From NCBI RefSeq assembly GCF_910592395.1, contig NC_088318.1:16244349-16308348 (forward strand): DNA of 64,000 nucleotides. Direction: 5' to 3'. The notes beneath the pieces were generated by a model that saw nothing but the letters and a program-made list of their open reading frames with translations, ran no database searches and was not told the origin of the DNA. Shown here in pieces: positions 1-13,879 of this stretch. Origin of the DNA: Lineus longissimus (Eukaryota; Nemertea; Pilidiophora; Heteronemertea; Lineidae). Position 1 is the stretch's first letter; every line of letters begins with the position of its first letter. The position numbers were made by a program, and so were the translations under genes.

Positions 1-2310
<2,310 letters not shown>

Positions 2311-2546
2311 TTTGAAACTGAAAATAGCCTATAGCAAGGCCTAACAATAAATTTGGCAGCAGAAAAATATTTAAAAAACGGATATGTGTTAGTTTTTTAA
2401 TGTATAGAAAGCATAGAAGACTAATAAAAAATCCATAAATAGATAAAATATTACATTCAATTTAGTGTGATAGAGGTATTAAGGCGTTTAACTTGTGTCG
2501 TCTGCTAAGACTACAGGTCATGTGACAGTCACAAGCCTTGTTCAAA
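2311..2546. promoter_or_regulatory. Bidirectional promoter between DECR1 (-) and PEPD (+)
   Basis: Only 236 bp separate the two divergent start codons, so the interval must carry both promoters if the DECR1 first exon is right. An M-box-type E-box TCATGTGA is at 2518-2525. Both ATGs sit inside YY1-like motifs: AAAATGGCTGCC on the minus strand (2302-2313) and AAAATGGCGCC on the plus strand (2544-2554). I see no TATA box at a suitable place, as is usual for YY1-type housekeeping promoters. Transcription start sites are inferred, not seen. Confidence 0.6.
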
Positions 2547-5500
2547 ATGGCGCCGAGCACCCAGTAAGTCTTGTTTCGTTATTTCCCTTCTTTTTCGATA
2601 AAACCCCAACTTTCATGAGTTTTGATTAGAATTTACATTGCGTATTGTATAAAAACAAATTTTATGCACACAGGTCAGTTGAAATATTTGATATAGAGGG
2701 TTTACTCTGGTGCTAAACTGAAATTTTCAAAACTGACATTACCGTCCATTCACTCAGTGAGTACCATCATTGCCATTGTCCGACATTAAGAGCATTGCCA
2801 ATCATTGATACCGTTATTTACTCTGGTACAATATACAAAAGTTAGCAACTACACATTTTCTGATTGGTATCCTAATCCAAAAACCATCCTGTAAATATCA
2901 TTGTCAACAGTTCAGGTGAGGGCAGGCAAATGTCCAGCAAGAAATGACTTGAAGCTTTACTTTCACTTTCATTTCATATTTAGCGTCCAGCTTGGAGATA
3001 GCTTCAAAGTCCCCCTGAAGTTACATCAACTGAACAGGGAGAGGCTGTGTCAGAGACTGAAGGAAAAGAATGTTGCGGCTAAAAGTGTTGTGTTACTTCA
3101 AGGTGGAGAGGCTGCAAATCAGTATTGCTCAGACAGGGAGTTACTCTTCAGACAGGTGAGAACGAACAGACACAATTTACCACCCTGACCTCAACACTCT
3201 CGGGCTCAGTGGCGGAACTTTCTAGGTCAGTTGACTTTGTTATCGAAAACAGACTAAAAAAGAAGTTGATTGTTGTCCTGGCCTAGATGTGGGTATGATT
3301 TAGAATTGTTCAGTAAGAACATTCTTATCACATGGAAATTAATAATGGGAGTACTCGTATATCTCTTTTTTTTAATGGCTAAAGTGATTATATAGAAGTT
3401 CCTGGTCACAGCAAGTTGTGGCCTTTTGAAGAAGTTAAAAACAAAATTCTATAAAGTTGATTTTTAGCCAGTTTCGGAATTTCTATTTATGCAGCAATTT
3501 GTGAATGTACAGTTAGAGTTTATAGTACAGTTGAACTTGCATGACTTGAAATCCAGTAGGACCATATAATTCATTTCTATATAATGGCCATGTCCCTGTG
3601 CAACTTCGATTGTATTTTTCAATTATTTTGTCAAGGGTCAAGCATGTTAAGTAGGTACATGTTTAATTATGGTTGTCATTATCATTGAGGTCATAGTCAC
3701 TGACCTCGTTCTGAAACTTTTCACTGATTGAAATCCTTTCTTTTTTTTCAGGAGTCCTTCTTTCAGTGGGCATTTGGTGTAGCAGAACCAGATTGCTTTG
3801 CCGCCATTCAAGTGGATACTGGCAAGGCTGTACTCTTTGTGCCAAAGTTACCTGATGCCTATGCAATATGGATGGGCAAGTAAGCAGAAATTTGTTTTTT
3901 CTTGGCTGTATTATTTTGCCAACGTATTGGTAATCCCTGATTGAATCAGTTAAAATACCTTTGACGTGGCCCTCTCTTGATTGGATAAGAACTTGAGCAG
4001 TCAGTATGGTCTAACTCCTGCCTATAGTCCCCCTTTAATTACATAGATGCATCCTGTTGCATTGCCCTTCAGTTACTCATCGAGACGGGCAGGACACTTA
4101 TCACCTGTGTTACTTTTCAGGCTGGAGGAGCCGTCGTTCTTTAGAGATAAATATGCTGTTGATGAATGCTACTACGTTACTGAGGTAAGTGCATACACAG
4201 GCTTACAGTAGAACCTCTCTATCAAGGACACCCTCGGGACTGACAAGTGCTGCCCTCATTAGAGAGGTGTCCTGAATAGAGAGGTCAAATTGAATGAAAA
4301 CAACCACTGGTTGTCCTTAGAGAGGTGTTTGCTAAGGGAGGTTCCACTGTTTTTGATTTACTGTAGTGTTAGGCGAGATGTTTTTCTCGGGGTTTATGTG
4401 TACAAGTATTGGCTTCCTACCTTCAGCTGAGTTGTCTGTATGACATTTTTTGTCCTGACATCTAGCTTTTAGGGACTTGGTAAATGTCATTGTAATTATT
4501 ATAGCTGTTGAAATCTTAAAAGAATGGAATCATAATAAGTCTTGGATCTTGCTTTAACGAGGTTTAAGGGGAAATTGAATTTTTTGATAAAATTTTTAGA
4601 AAATTAAGGAAGTGATTGTATTTATGCTATATTTCAGATGGAGGAGGTTTTGTCCAAAATGGCCCCGTCTGTTTTACTGACCCTGGTAAGTTTTTGAAAA
4701 AAATTGAAGATGAGCATTTTAAAGGCCTACTTCGTTTGTTAAAAATTTGAAAAGCTGTCAAAATGGTGAATTTAAATGACACGTAGCGTGTTACAGACTA
4801 TCTCTCTGGAAGATGAGGCATTGAACCTTAAATGTATAGGAACTGAAGATACATGTTTAATGATAATGAATAATCATGAGACTTATATGGTGCTACATCC
4901 AACTGGTTTCAGCCGCTTAAAGCACTTCAAATTATTACCCTAAGCTATTTGCCTGTACATTCGTGATTCAAGCTCTACTCTCTGGGAGTATCACAGGTCC
5001 GAGCTGCAGCTATAGAGCGTTCAGGACTTACGTTCATAGTTTGCCATCTCTGCCAGCCAGGTACCCATTTACTCTTGGGTCGAGAGAAGCAAGTAGGGTA
5101 AAGTGCCTTGCTCAAGGAGATTTGGGAGAAGGACATGCCCCAAGAATCAATCTGAATATTCATTTCAGAATGGAAAGAATACGGACAGTGGGTCAACATG
5201 TAAAGAAGCTACATTCCCTGGCATAACCAAGTGAGTATAGAACACTGCAGCGAGAATTTCCCTGGACCTGGCTGATGTTTACATTTAGCCGGTTGGTGGT
5301 TGATGATTACTCCGACGGATTGCCCGCCCTTTTGGGTCGAGGCAAAAGAAGGAGACTCTCCGCCGGTAAGTCGGCATGAGCTATTCCGTGCTTACCAGTT
5401 TATATGAGAGTTTAAATGCAAGATTTTCTAAGCCTAACTTTTTTTCAGATACAAAGTTGACAATAAGACTCTTCATCCAGAAATTGTTGAGTGGTAAGTC

Positions 5501-8500
5501 TTGCTTCTTATTGCTGATCATCGTGCTTGGCTTGCCTCGGGCCTGCCATAAATATTGAGAGCTGACCATCAACTAGGTCATTACATCATAGCTCAGTACA
5601 GTAAAGAACATTTTGTGATTTGAAATGTAGTCTAATGTAGGGGGACACTGGAGACCCTGGAGGAAACCTACAGTGTTAGAGAGAGAGTGAAAGAGAGAGA
5701 GAGATTAACCCCCTATATTCATTTGCTTAGAACTATTTACTAAAACAAATTAAAAAAACAAAGTGGCTTTGTCTTTCAGTCGTGTTTTTAAAACAGACTT
5801 TGAACTAGAACTCCTGAGGTATACTCACAAGATTAGCAGTGAGGCTCACAAAGCAGTAAGTTTACCAATGTCATCTTGGGTCATCTTTAAAATTGGGTTT
5901 GAATAATTAGACTTAACCGAGAATCAAATCCAACTGTATTAAAAAGTATGGTGGAAGTGAGAGAAAGGTTTTTGTCCATGGTAATCGGGTCAGTGAAATC
6001 CAGGACAAAAACTCATGTTCTGGCCTATTAAAAAAACAAAATTATGATGAATAAGCTTTTGTTTGTAGAATTATTTGCTGAACTATTTACTGAATTTTCA
6101 GGTTGCTGCTGCACTGAAAACTGCCAAACATGAATTTGAGTTGGAGAGGTGAGTTGTTTAAATGCCAACTATTTTTCCTGTTGGAATATTTCGGCAGAAA
6201 ATTGGTTGGTTGTGATTGATCAGGTAAACTGTATTTCCAACAATTTGATGTTCTCTCTAAATGTACTTTCCTATCAAAGGGGGGATATGTATAGACTGGA
6301 GCTTGGGTTCAGATTAGTAGTCTTCAGGTGAATAGTGTGCAGATTGCAGGTAGTGGCATGGGTTATTTTTGATTCAGTGATAATTTCGTTCCTCATACAA
6401 GCGTGAATAATTTCTATGCACTATGAGATAGGAGAGACCCCTATCGGTCAATTTGTGTAACTTACTTGGACCTACCCGGCTCCGGCCTCATCTGATTCAA
6501 AACTGAAACAAATTTCCTTTTCTTCTCTCTTACAGTATCTTCCAGGATTACACATACAGGAAAGGAGGCATGCGCTTGTTGGCATACACTGGCATCTGTG
6601 CAGGGTAAATATCAATACTCATGAGCCAATAGAATAAGTATCTGTTGCTTTTTGGCTCACCGGTATGGTGAGTCTATGGAATAGTGCAGTGTCCGTCGTC
6701 TTACCCTATGTACATGATATAAAAAACAATGGCACGTTTCTTTACCACCAGGGCTATGAACTTGAAACTTTGTACAGGTCAGGTGACCTCCTACACCGAA
6801 TTTCGGTCCGTTCTCATTCTCAACTTGGCAAAACCAGGTTTCACATTTCACGGTAGGCCACATGATTTAAAAGCAATTGACCAACATATTATGATTATGA
6901 GGGTATTATGTCCTTTCTTTACAGTGGTGGCAACTCTTCAATTCTTCATTACGGACATGCTGGAGCCCCAAACAGTGCTGAACTCAAAAGAGATGGACTT
7001 TTGTAAGTTCTTAACATCAAAGTCGTATTTTGGCTGGGTTGGCTGTAGCCTCCTTGAAAATGTCATCAAATCTGACCATGTGACATGGTCCTGATTGCCG
7101 TATTTGGGTCTTAATTGCTCGGGTAATGCATTACGAGAAGGTTTCTCTCCAATAATGCTATGGTGACTATAGGTTTACTTTCCCAATGTCTCTGTTACAG
7201 CCTCATTGACATGGGTGGCGAGTACCACTGCTATGCATCAGACATCACAACAACTGTTCCCGTCAGTGGCAAATTCTCCGAACAACAGAAGAAAATCTAC
7301 AATGCTGTGCTGGAAGCCAACAGAAACGTATTCAATGCTGTGAAGCCAGGTATGTGACGATTCACTAAAAGCAGTCAGTGGTGTGGGAATCAATGATATC
7401 AAAATATTGATTGGCCTATTCTTCTGTGTCTCTAGCTTAACCTTTTCCAGTGTTGAGTGTATGTTTGTTCAAATAGAGTTGTCAGAGTCGAGCCCCAAAA
7501 TGGTAGGTTTGCATTCCTTTTACTTTACTGGGTGATTGCCTAGGTATTTTGTGTTGGTTGATGAGTCAAGAAAATACATTTTGTCTAACGTCTATCCATG
7601 TCATTTTGTTTCTTTCTAGGCGTCAACTGGGTCGATATGCACAAGCTTGCTGAGCGTACCATCCTGACCCACCTGAGAACCCATGGGCTCGTGAAGGGTG
7701 ACATCGAAGAGATGATGGCTGTCAACCTGTGCGCTGTTTTCATGCCACATGGACTGGGACACTTCCTTGGTATCGATGTGCATGATGTTGGTGGCTACCC
7801 TGAGGTAGGGAGAATGGGGTGTTCATGTAGAGAAGTTGAGAAGCCTCATAGCCTTGTGGTTAACACTGCTGGCTATAACGCAATAGGGCCCGGGTGTTCC
7901 CCTGGGGGGAAACCAGGATTGTATTTCTGTTGAGCTGCTCAATCAGCTCTACAACTTGACCGGTACCTAATTATACACCTGGGTGGAGTAACGTGAGTGA
8001 GAGATCGACCTAGAGTCTCACAGTGACTGTGGAGTTCACCCAGGTACCTCTTGACCACTAGCCAAAATTCTGAGCCACTAGACCAAGTATAAATTACAAA
8101 CTAGCAGTGAAAAATATTGGTTTCTTGTGTAGGGCACAGAACGGATTGATCAACCCGGCTTGAAAAGTTTGAGGACCGTCAGAGATTTGCAGCCACGAAT
8201 GTGCATAACAATCGAACCAGGCTGTTACTTCAATGATGTGGTAGGTTGATTTCTCTGTGTAACTGATATCTGCTTGTCGAAAAATATGTAGTGTCGAATA
8301 CCTATAGAATAGAAAGTTACTTAAAGCAGTGAATGATTTGTGGAAAAGACTTTGGGGGGAATTTCATTTCGAGGCCTTGGTAAATATGTGTGTCAAATCC
8401 TGGCCCGAGAAAAGGTGCCAGTTTTTTAGTAAGTGTCAACTGCCTGACCATGGGTTGGACAGTGTTCACGTTGACATTGACTGCGTAAAATTTTGCTGAT

Positions 8501-8884
8501 GCAAATATAAGTCTTTCATCTGGTTATTTCTCTTACAGGTAATCGATGAGGCTCTGGCAAATCCCGCTAAAGCCAAGTTCTTGGTTGCTGAGGAAATCAA
8601 CAAATTCAGAGGAATGGGAGGGGTGAGTTCGCATGTCATTGCTGAGCACCCGTCACTTGTTGACCTGAACATCTTGAGATCTTAATTCTTGTGTTACGCA
8701 TTAAATTTCTAACCTATGATGTCAAAGAAATGTCGTACTGGGTAAGCTAGTCATTCAACTTAAACCTGGTATTTTTCAGGTCAGAATTGAGGACTGCATA
8801 ACGGTAACTGAAACTGGTGCTGAGAACTTTGTCGACGTTCCGAGGACTGTTGAGGAAATCGAACAGCTGATGGCTTCCGGCTAA
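2547..8884 (+). CDS. PEPD: Xaa-Pro dipeptidase (prolidase), complete, 16 exons
   Basis: Cytosolic M24-family metallopeptidase that splits dipeptides with C-terminal proline or hydroxyproline, the last step in collagen and dietary proline recycling. Exons: 2547-2563, 2984-3155, 3752-3879, 4121-4184, 4638-4685, 5169-5230, 5449-5493, 5780-5855, 6102-6148, 6536-6604, 6925-7002, 7201-7349, 7620-7804, 8133-8240, 8539-8622, 8780-8884. All phases close and give 478 residues, against 493 in human. The N-terminal aminopeptidase-P domain is followed by the pita-bread catalytic domain. Metal ligands are visible in [17 protein letters not shown] (two Asp), [15 protein letters not shown] (His), TIEPG (Glu) and GGVRIED (Glu). 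The tail [11 protein letters not shown] is typical of prolidase. Start chosen because CAAAATGGCGCC opens the only short leading exon that joins in phase. The final human extension is missing. Confidence 0.97.
4205..4350. repeat. Inverted-repeat element, ACAGTGGAACCTC family (copy 1)
   Basis: Starts ACAGTAGAACCTCTCTATCA and ends with the inverse AAGGGAGGTTCCACTGT. The interior repeats AGAGAGGTGTCCT in both orientations. The same family occurs at 14178-14265 and, as fragments, at 25754-25790 and about 51188-51245. Non-coding MITE-like repeat inside a PEPD intron. Confidence 0.8.
4845..5160 (+). repeat. Dispersed non-coding repeat (TATATGGTGCT...GTACCCATTTAC type)
   Basis: Contains a degenerate TATATGGTGCT motif, a GCTTAAAGCACTTCAAATTA block and GGTACCCATTTACTCTTGGG followed by AAGTGCCTTGCTCAAGGA. 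Related, more degraded sequence is seen at about 24085-24295 and 41545-41760. It reads like an old SINE-type repeat widespread in marine invertebrates (recognition from memory, so inference). It sits in the PEPD intron just before exon 6. Confidence 0.5.
6654..6850 (+). repeat. Truncated copy of the GCTCACC/CGTCGT element
   Basis: Begins TTGGCTCACCGGTATGGTGA, then CAGTGTCCGTCGTC, TGGCACGTTTCTT, ACTTGAAACTTTGTACA and AATTTCGGTCCG. These match, in order, the larger element at 35321-36463. Only the first part is present. Located in a PEPD intron. Confidence 0.6.
7841..7940 (+). repeat. tRNA-derived SINE, family A, truncated
   Basis: AAGCCTCATAGCCTTGTGG, GTTAACACTGCTGG, AATAGGGCCCGGG and CCAGGATTGTATTTCTG match the head of the SINE copies at 26139, 26561 and 54514. 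The B-box region is damaged (GGTGTTCCCC). Lies in a PEPD intron. Confidence 0.7.
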
Positions 8885-10070
8885 GCAGCGAGCTTTTCCC
8901 CGAAACAAATAATAGATGTGCCAGATTGATTAGGTTAAGTTTTGTTGGAGGATCAAGGATCACGATAAAGAAGAAAGAGCTAGGTGGTGCCCAGCCCTCA
9001 AATAGATGGAAATTGAGAGATATTTTCCAATTTCAAGTGATTCTTTACAACATTTAAACATTGGCTTGTAAGTAACCCCATATCACAACATAGACGACGA
9101 CATACTTTCTACTTCTCTGATTGTGGGGAGGCTTTGGGAATTTAAAGGGAAAAGCCAAAGAGAATATCTAACATTCAAGGCACTCGGCATAAAGTAAGGT
9201 AACACGGTGGTACAAGCTACTGGTTGATAGTTGTAACACTCTGTAGTCATATCCGCATTCAAGAAATTGCCCATTAGGGGTTTATAGTAACCCTATATAA
9301 CATTAGAGCACTAGAAGCCGAATACACAAAATGATCAATATTATAATCAAGGCCTACATGTATAATGATTGGTGAACACTTTGGTGTATGAAACTGCTTT
9401 AGGCTTGATCCAGTTTTCTCCTACTGCTTACTGGTGACAGTAAAAAGAAACTGAGTTTATTACGAGAATTCCTGTATTATATTCAAACGTGTAGTTTGTG
9501 TCAATGATGGTACTGATTGATGATAACATTTGTCTTATTTGCCCTCTAAAAAGCCCAGACAAAAATAGTTACAATATAAGTTCTGTAAAACAGGTTCCTT
9601 TTAAAGTCTAGGTGACAAAGCTGTCATCTCCAGTCCCACCTGGTCAGTTTGGGAGTTGAAAAGAATGTACTCTGCCAAACCATTCGTACTCGTTTTGACA
9701 TTCAGATGGATGTGGCCTGGGGCTGAGTTTGCTATACACATGCATTGTTGGTGTCGCAACCAAGGACCGCAAGGTTTAAATTTGATGACAGCTGTTTACT
9801 AATGAGCCCTTGTAAAAAACCTTGCTGTAGGAAATTGGTTTTCTAATCAAGACGGCTCAGTGCACCTCAGATTACATCCCAAATGCTAGGCTGGCACGTC
9901 AGGTTTCAGTTGATTAGACAGCCAAGGACCCCAACTCGGTATTCATTCCTTACTTCGATAACTACCATGATATCTGCATGAGACCAATGCCATATGTTCT
10001 TTTTTTTTGGCATGTGCATTTCTAATCATGCATGTAATGAATTTATGAACAAATAAAGCTATATTTGAAA
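8885..10070 (+). other. PEPD 3' untranslated region (inferred)
   Basis: No conserved open frame is seen after the PEPD stop. The first good poly(A) signal, AATAAA, is at 10052-10057, a short distance before the sequence changes character. The exact cleavage site is inferred. Confidence 0.5.
10052..10057 (+). promoter_or_regulatory. Likely PEPD polyadenylation signal
   Basis: Canonical AATAAA about 1.17 kb past the stop codon, followed by an A-rich stretch. Confidence 0.5.
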
Positions 10071-10435
10071 AGAACGGATCCAGAGATTTCTTGTTCATTT
10101 TGATAAAGGGTCCCCTTTCCTTTCAATGAAGAATACTTGGTACAAGTATATCGTATTTTGCATTGTTTTGGGAGCTGTAGGCCATACAGGAAGGATTTCT
10201 CAATACCCCTATCAAACACACTGCAGAACTTTTCTGCAGCCAACAATGCACATACTGGTCTAGCTCTGAGCAGTGTTACCTCACAAGTTGTTCCCGTCCA
10301 GAGGAGTTGCATACTGAGGATTCATGTACATACTTACTCTCTTCTAACCACAGAGAATGGTGCAGGATACGACAGGGTGAGAAATATGTAAGGGTGGAGT
10401 CATGTTGTTGACCCTGTCTGTTGGAAGGAAGGTGG

Positions 10436-11040
10436 AGACTCTAGCTATCTAAAAAGGGACATTTCCCACTGGAAGATGACTGTGCTTGCTGATGACTGCA
10501 GCCTCTTCTCTGTATCTCCTGGCGGATAAATGGTCCCACTCTGGATAGTGGCTTCCTGGTGGACTGCAGTGTCTCTGGTTTTATAGCTATCTTAGAATGG
10601 ATATTTTCCAATGAAGGATGATCGTGGATGCTGATGATTGCAGCCTCTCCTTGGTATCTCCTGTGGCATGAGTGGAGGACTGCAGTGTCTAGTTTTGCTA
10701 TAAAGGGACATTTCCCACTGAAGTATGACTGCAGCAGGTCATAGCTCCTGGCTGATATGTGGTCCCCCTGTGGGAAGTCGCTTCCTAGAGGACTGCAGTA
10801 TCTCTTAACTATCTTAAAAGGGACATTTCCCACCGAGGGATACAACAGCAGGTCTGCTATCTCCAGGCTCATGGGATCCCACACCGGGGAGTCGCTTCCT
10901 GGAGGACAGCAGTATGTCTAATTATCTTTTAAGTGAAATTATTTTCCACTGAGGAACACAGCAGCATGTCTGCTGTCTCCTGGCTCATGTGCGGTACCAC
11001 ACTGGGAAGTCACTTCCCAGAGGACTGGAGTAGGGACAAC
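10436..11040. repeat. Degenerate tandem repeat, unit roughly 115-130 bp, about 5 copies
   Basis: Recurring blocks are AGGGACATTTCCCACTG, AGGACTGCAGTATCTC, GGTCTGCTATCTCC and GGGAAGTCGCTTCCT. Copies are diverged and partly rearranged. A 147-codon open frame on the minus strand (10441-10884) crosses the repeats and is taken as a by-product. It lies between PEPD and TMEM64, downstream of both. Confidence 0.75.
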
Positions 11041-13879
11041 TTTCACCTTGCAGTTTTTCTTTGATGGACCTCCCTACTATTAAAATGCCTGCTATCTACT
11101 GAGGAAAATTTTAGTCCTGCTGCCAGTTGGCTCAGACGGGCCGATAGTCACTGCAGGAAGTTGTAAGAGAGGATGGGAAGCAGGTTGCCAAGGTCCAGCA
11201 AGAGTGTCCAGCACAGGCAGAGGTAACTACCACAGATTAAGCAAAAACAAGTTTAAAACTTCAATTTGATTTATTTCATATCGACAATAGCCTGAGTCTT
11301 CAAGCACGTCACTTGCTTGATAACAACTATGATGTTAGTAACAAAAATAATAGATTAACGAATTAAATAAACAATAATAAGTAACTTTTATGTTACTATA
11401 GTTTTATCCAGCTTCTTGAGAAATGAGACGACATTTTGATTTATGAATTTTTCTTGTGATTTCTGATTTCGTTTGTTGACGGCACATACCTCAAACCTCA
11501 GATTATTAAATCTCAACATCCTGTTGCTGATCTTCCATCTTTCATTAAAACCACATCCTCAAATTTAAGGTACATGTACGTCCCTTCGAAGTACAAGAAA
11601 TCAAAAATTTCTTTGGAAGTTTGGACAAAACTATAGTATGAGAGCTGCTTTTTCTCAGTAATCCACACCAAACATTTTTCAACAAACATCTGCACTTTAG
11701 CTTTATGGTAAATTTTAGAGTGACAACATTATAATTGAGCTTTTTTTCACACGTGAACTGAGAGGAAAAAGTTCAAACCCGAAACTGAGCATTTTTCCAC
11801 ATTATAGGCTACATTCTACTGAGGTAATAATTGTACCACTCTACCTTACATACTACATGTCAGGCCAAGCGTAGCTCATTCTGATTCAATCACACCCCTC
11901 CAAAAACATAATCGAAGGCAAATTGTTTCCTTTGCACTGCAAAGGTAAAGTGATACCTTTATCCACTGTGTGCACACGTGAATCGTGAGCATAATATTCA
12001 GGAAACTGAGCTTTCACACGTGAGCCAAGAGCATAATTAACGAATTTAGCTACATTTCAATCATTAACAGATAATGCCTTTCCTTCATTATTACAAACAA
12101 ATATTGGAATGATTTTCACAAGAACAATTTACAAGCAAATAAATACCCAACACCTGGAAAAAATCACAAAATTGGTTGATGCCTTTCTGTTGCGAGGTTC
12201 AGATGCGCTTCGTTGGAATGATTTTTATAGGAATGATTTACATGCAAATTAAAAACCTTAAGTTATTACCATGTACATACAGGAATGTAAGCAGAAAGTA
12301 AAATAAACAATGCTGATAATAGAGGACGTAAATTGTGATAATTGGGCACAGTTTCTCCTTTAAAATTATCCCCAGTGAACAAACAAAATCGAGGTACACA
12401 AATCTTTCACAGCAACCGTGTTAGATTTTAACCCTTTCACTCCCAGGTTACTTTACAATGGCAATGTTTATTTCTATTTACTGAAGGATAAGACCAGTGT
12501 AGGACACCACATCCTGGTTTCTCCCCTTCTAGCATTTCTCCCATTTTATTTCTATTTACTTGTGGCACAGACAAGGCCATCAGTACTTCCAATGCCATCA
12601 ATATTTCTACAAATAAGGTACAGCTGGTCATTATCAGGGAATTGATCACTTTTATTGGAATGCTGTAATTAACTGAACTGTTTCAGCTGGACAGTGGAGG
12701 GGAAGGGGTGGCTCTACAAGACACAGGTGTATCTCTGGGCAAACAATGATAAAATGATGAAAATTTCTCATTAGCCTTACGACATAGAGAAATACAGTCA
12801 TACACAATGCTGTATTTCTGTTTAAACAATGGCAAAGTTGGAAATTATATTTAGCACGTAATACAGTTTAACGCAATTAGGAAATTTCAAATTTTGACCT
12901 AACGGCGTAGACTTTTAATGGTGAAAGACCGGAATATCTTGGCAAGCGCAGAAGAAATGAAACGATGGACACTGGATTGTCCTTCAAACATTGGTACCTT
13001 TTAGATTCTGAGATCATCATTTGGCAACTTGGAATGAATGTGACGTCAAAGATGCCAAATTAAATGTGAATGCTGCCAAAATTGCACTGATTATCACAGC
13101 CAATGATAACACAGCAATTACATTCACTATCATCAAGAATTAATAAAGACTATGGTAGTCTTTATAATACATTCTTGCTATCATGTGTAATTGTGACTAT
13201 AAAACCAGTATGTAAGATCAAAATAGAGATCGCCTTAACTGCAAACATGCAAAATAAATTACTCTATGTAGACAAATATGAGATCTGTTAGATATAAATG
13301 ACAGCAACTTCAAGTGACATTTTTTGAAATGGATAGTTTTCCTTTAAGGAGTACACAAATACCAGGATTACTCAATTAGACAATTAGTTACAATCATTTG
13401 AAGACAACAACATATTTAGGCACATGCAGATGTCAAATATACCGGGAAGTCAAATTTCAAAGCAATTCACAACCAAATCTTGGAAATTTCAGCAATTCTC
13501 AAGAGAATATCTTAAAGTACAGGCAGACTGATATACATGTAGCTAAGTGGTAACATCAATTTTAGTTTTTTGAACGCAATTATGATAGGCATTATGATAG
13601 GCAATATGGCATTATCTAATTAGATTGCATTTTAATGAATTTTGAAACCTCTGACCATTCCATTAAGTGTAGTGCAAAAATATCTAAGATCAATTCTAAC
13701 CCTTGACCCAATTTAACAACAATACAATATTGAACAAAGGCTTCAGGGAAAAAAAAATGAGACACACAACAGTTGAGTATGTTTTGTAAAAATGCCAAGT
13801 TGTATTGTACTGAGCGCAATGCACAATGCTCAAATAATGACACCCCTATTTTTTAGACCGTCTGACCAACATACTGACA
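11041..13879. other. AT-rich spacer / probable TMEM64 3' UTR
   Basis: No exon-like frame was recognised. The part next to 13,879 is probably 3' UTR of the minus-strand TMEM64 gene; minus-strand AATAAA signals occur near 12,650 and 12,545. Part of the interval (about 12,790-12,905) belongs to the AAAGGGGTATGCC repeat family. The rest is unannotated AT-rich DNA. Confidence 0.4.
12790..12905 (-). repeat. AAAGGGGTATGCC-family repeat, diverged copy
   Basis: GAAATACAGTCATACACAAT and CAATTAGGAAATTTCAAATT echo the order of motifs seen in the copy at 37308-37495. This copy is old and incomplete. Confidence 0.4.

Noticed and set aside
6657-7094. Open frames across the PEPD intron before exon 11
   Set aside because: They consist of the truncated GCTCACC element and PEPD exon 11 in the wrong frame.
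10441-10884. 147-codon minus-strand open frame
   Set aside because: It runs across a degenerate non-coding tandem repeat; no domain, and unit length is not a constant multiple of three.
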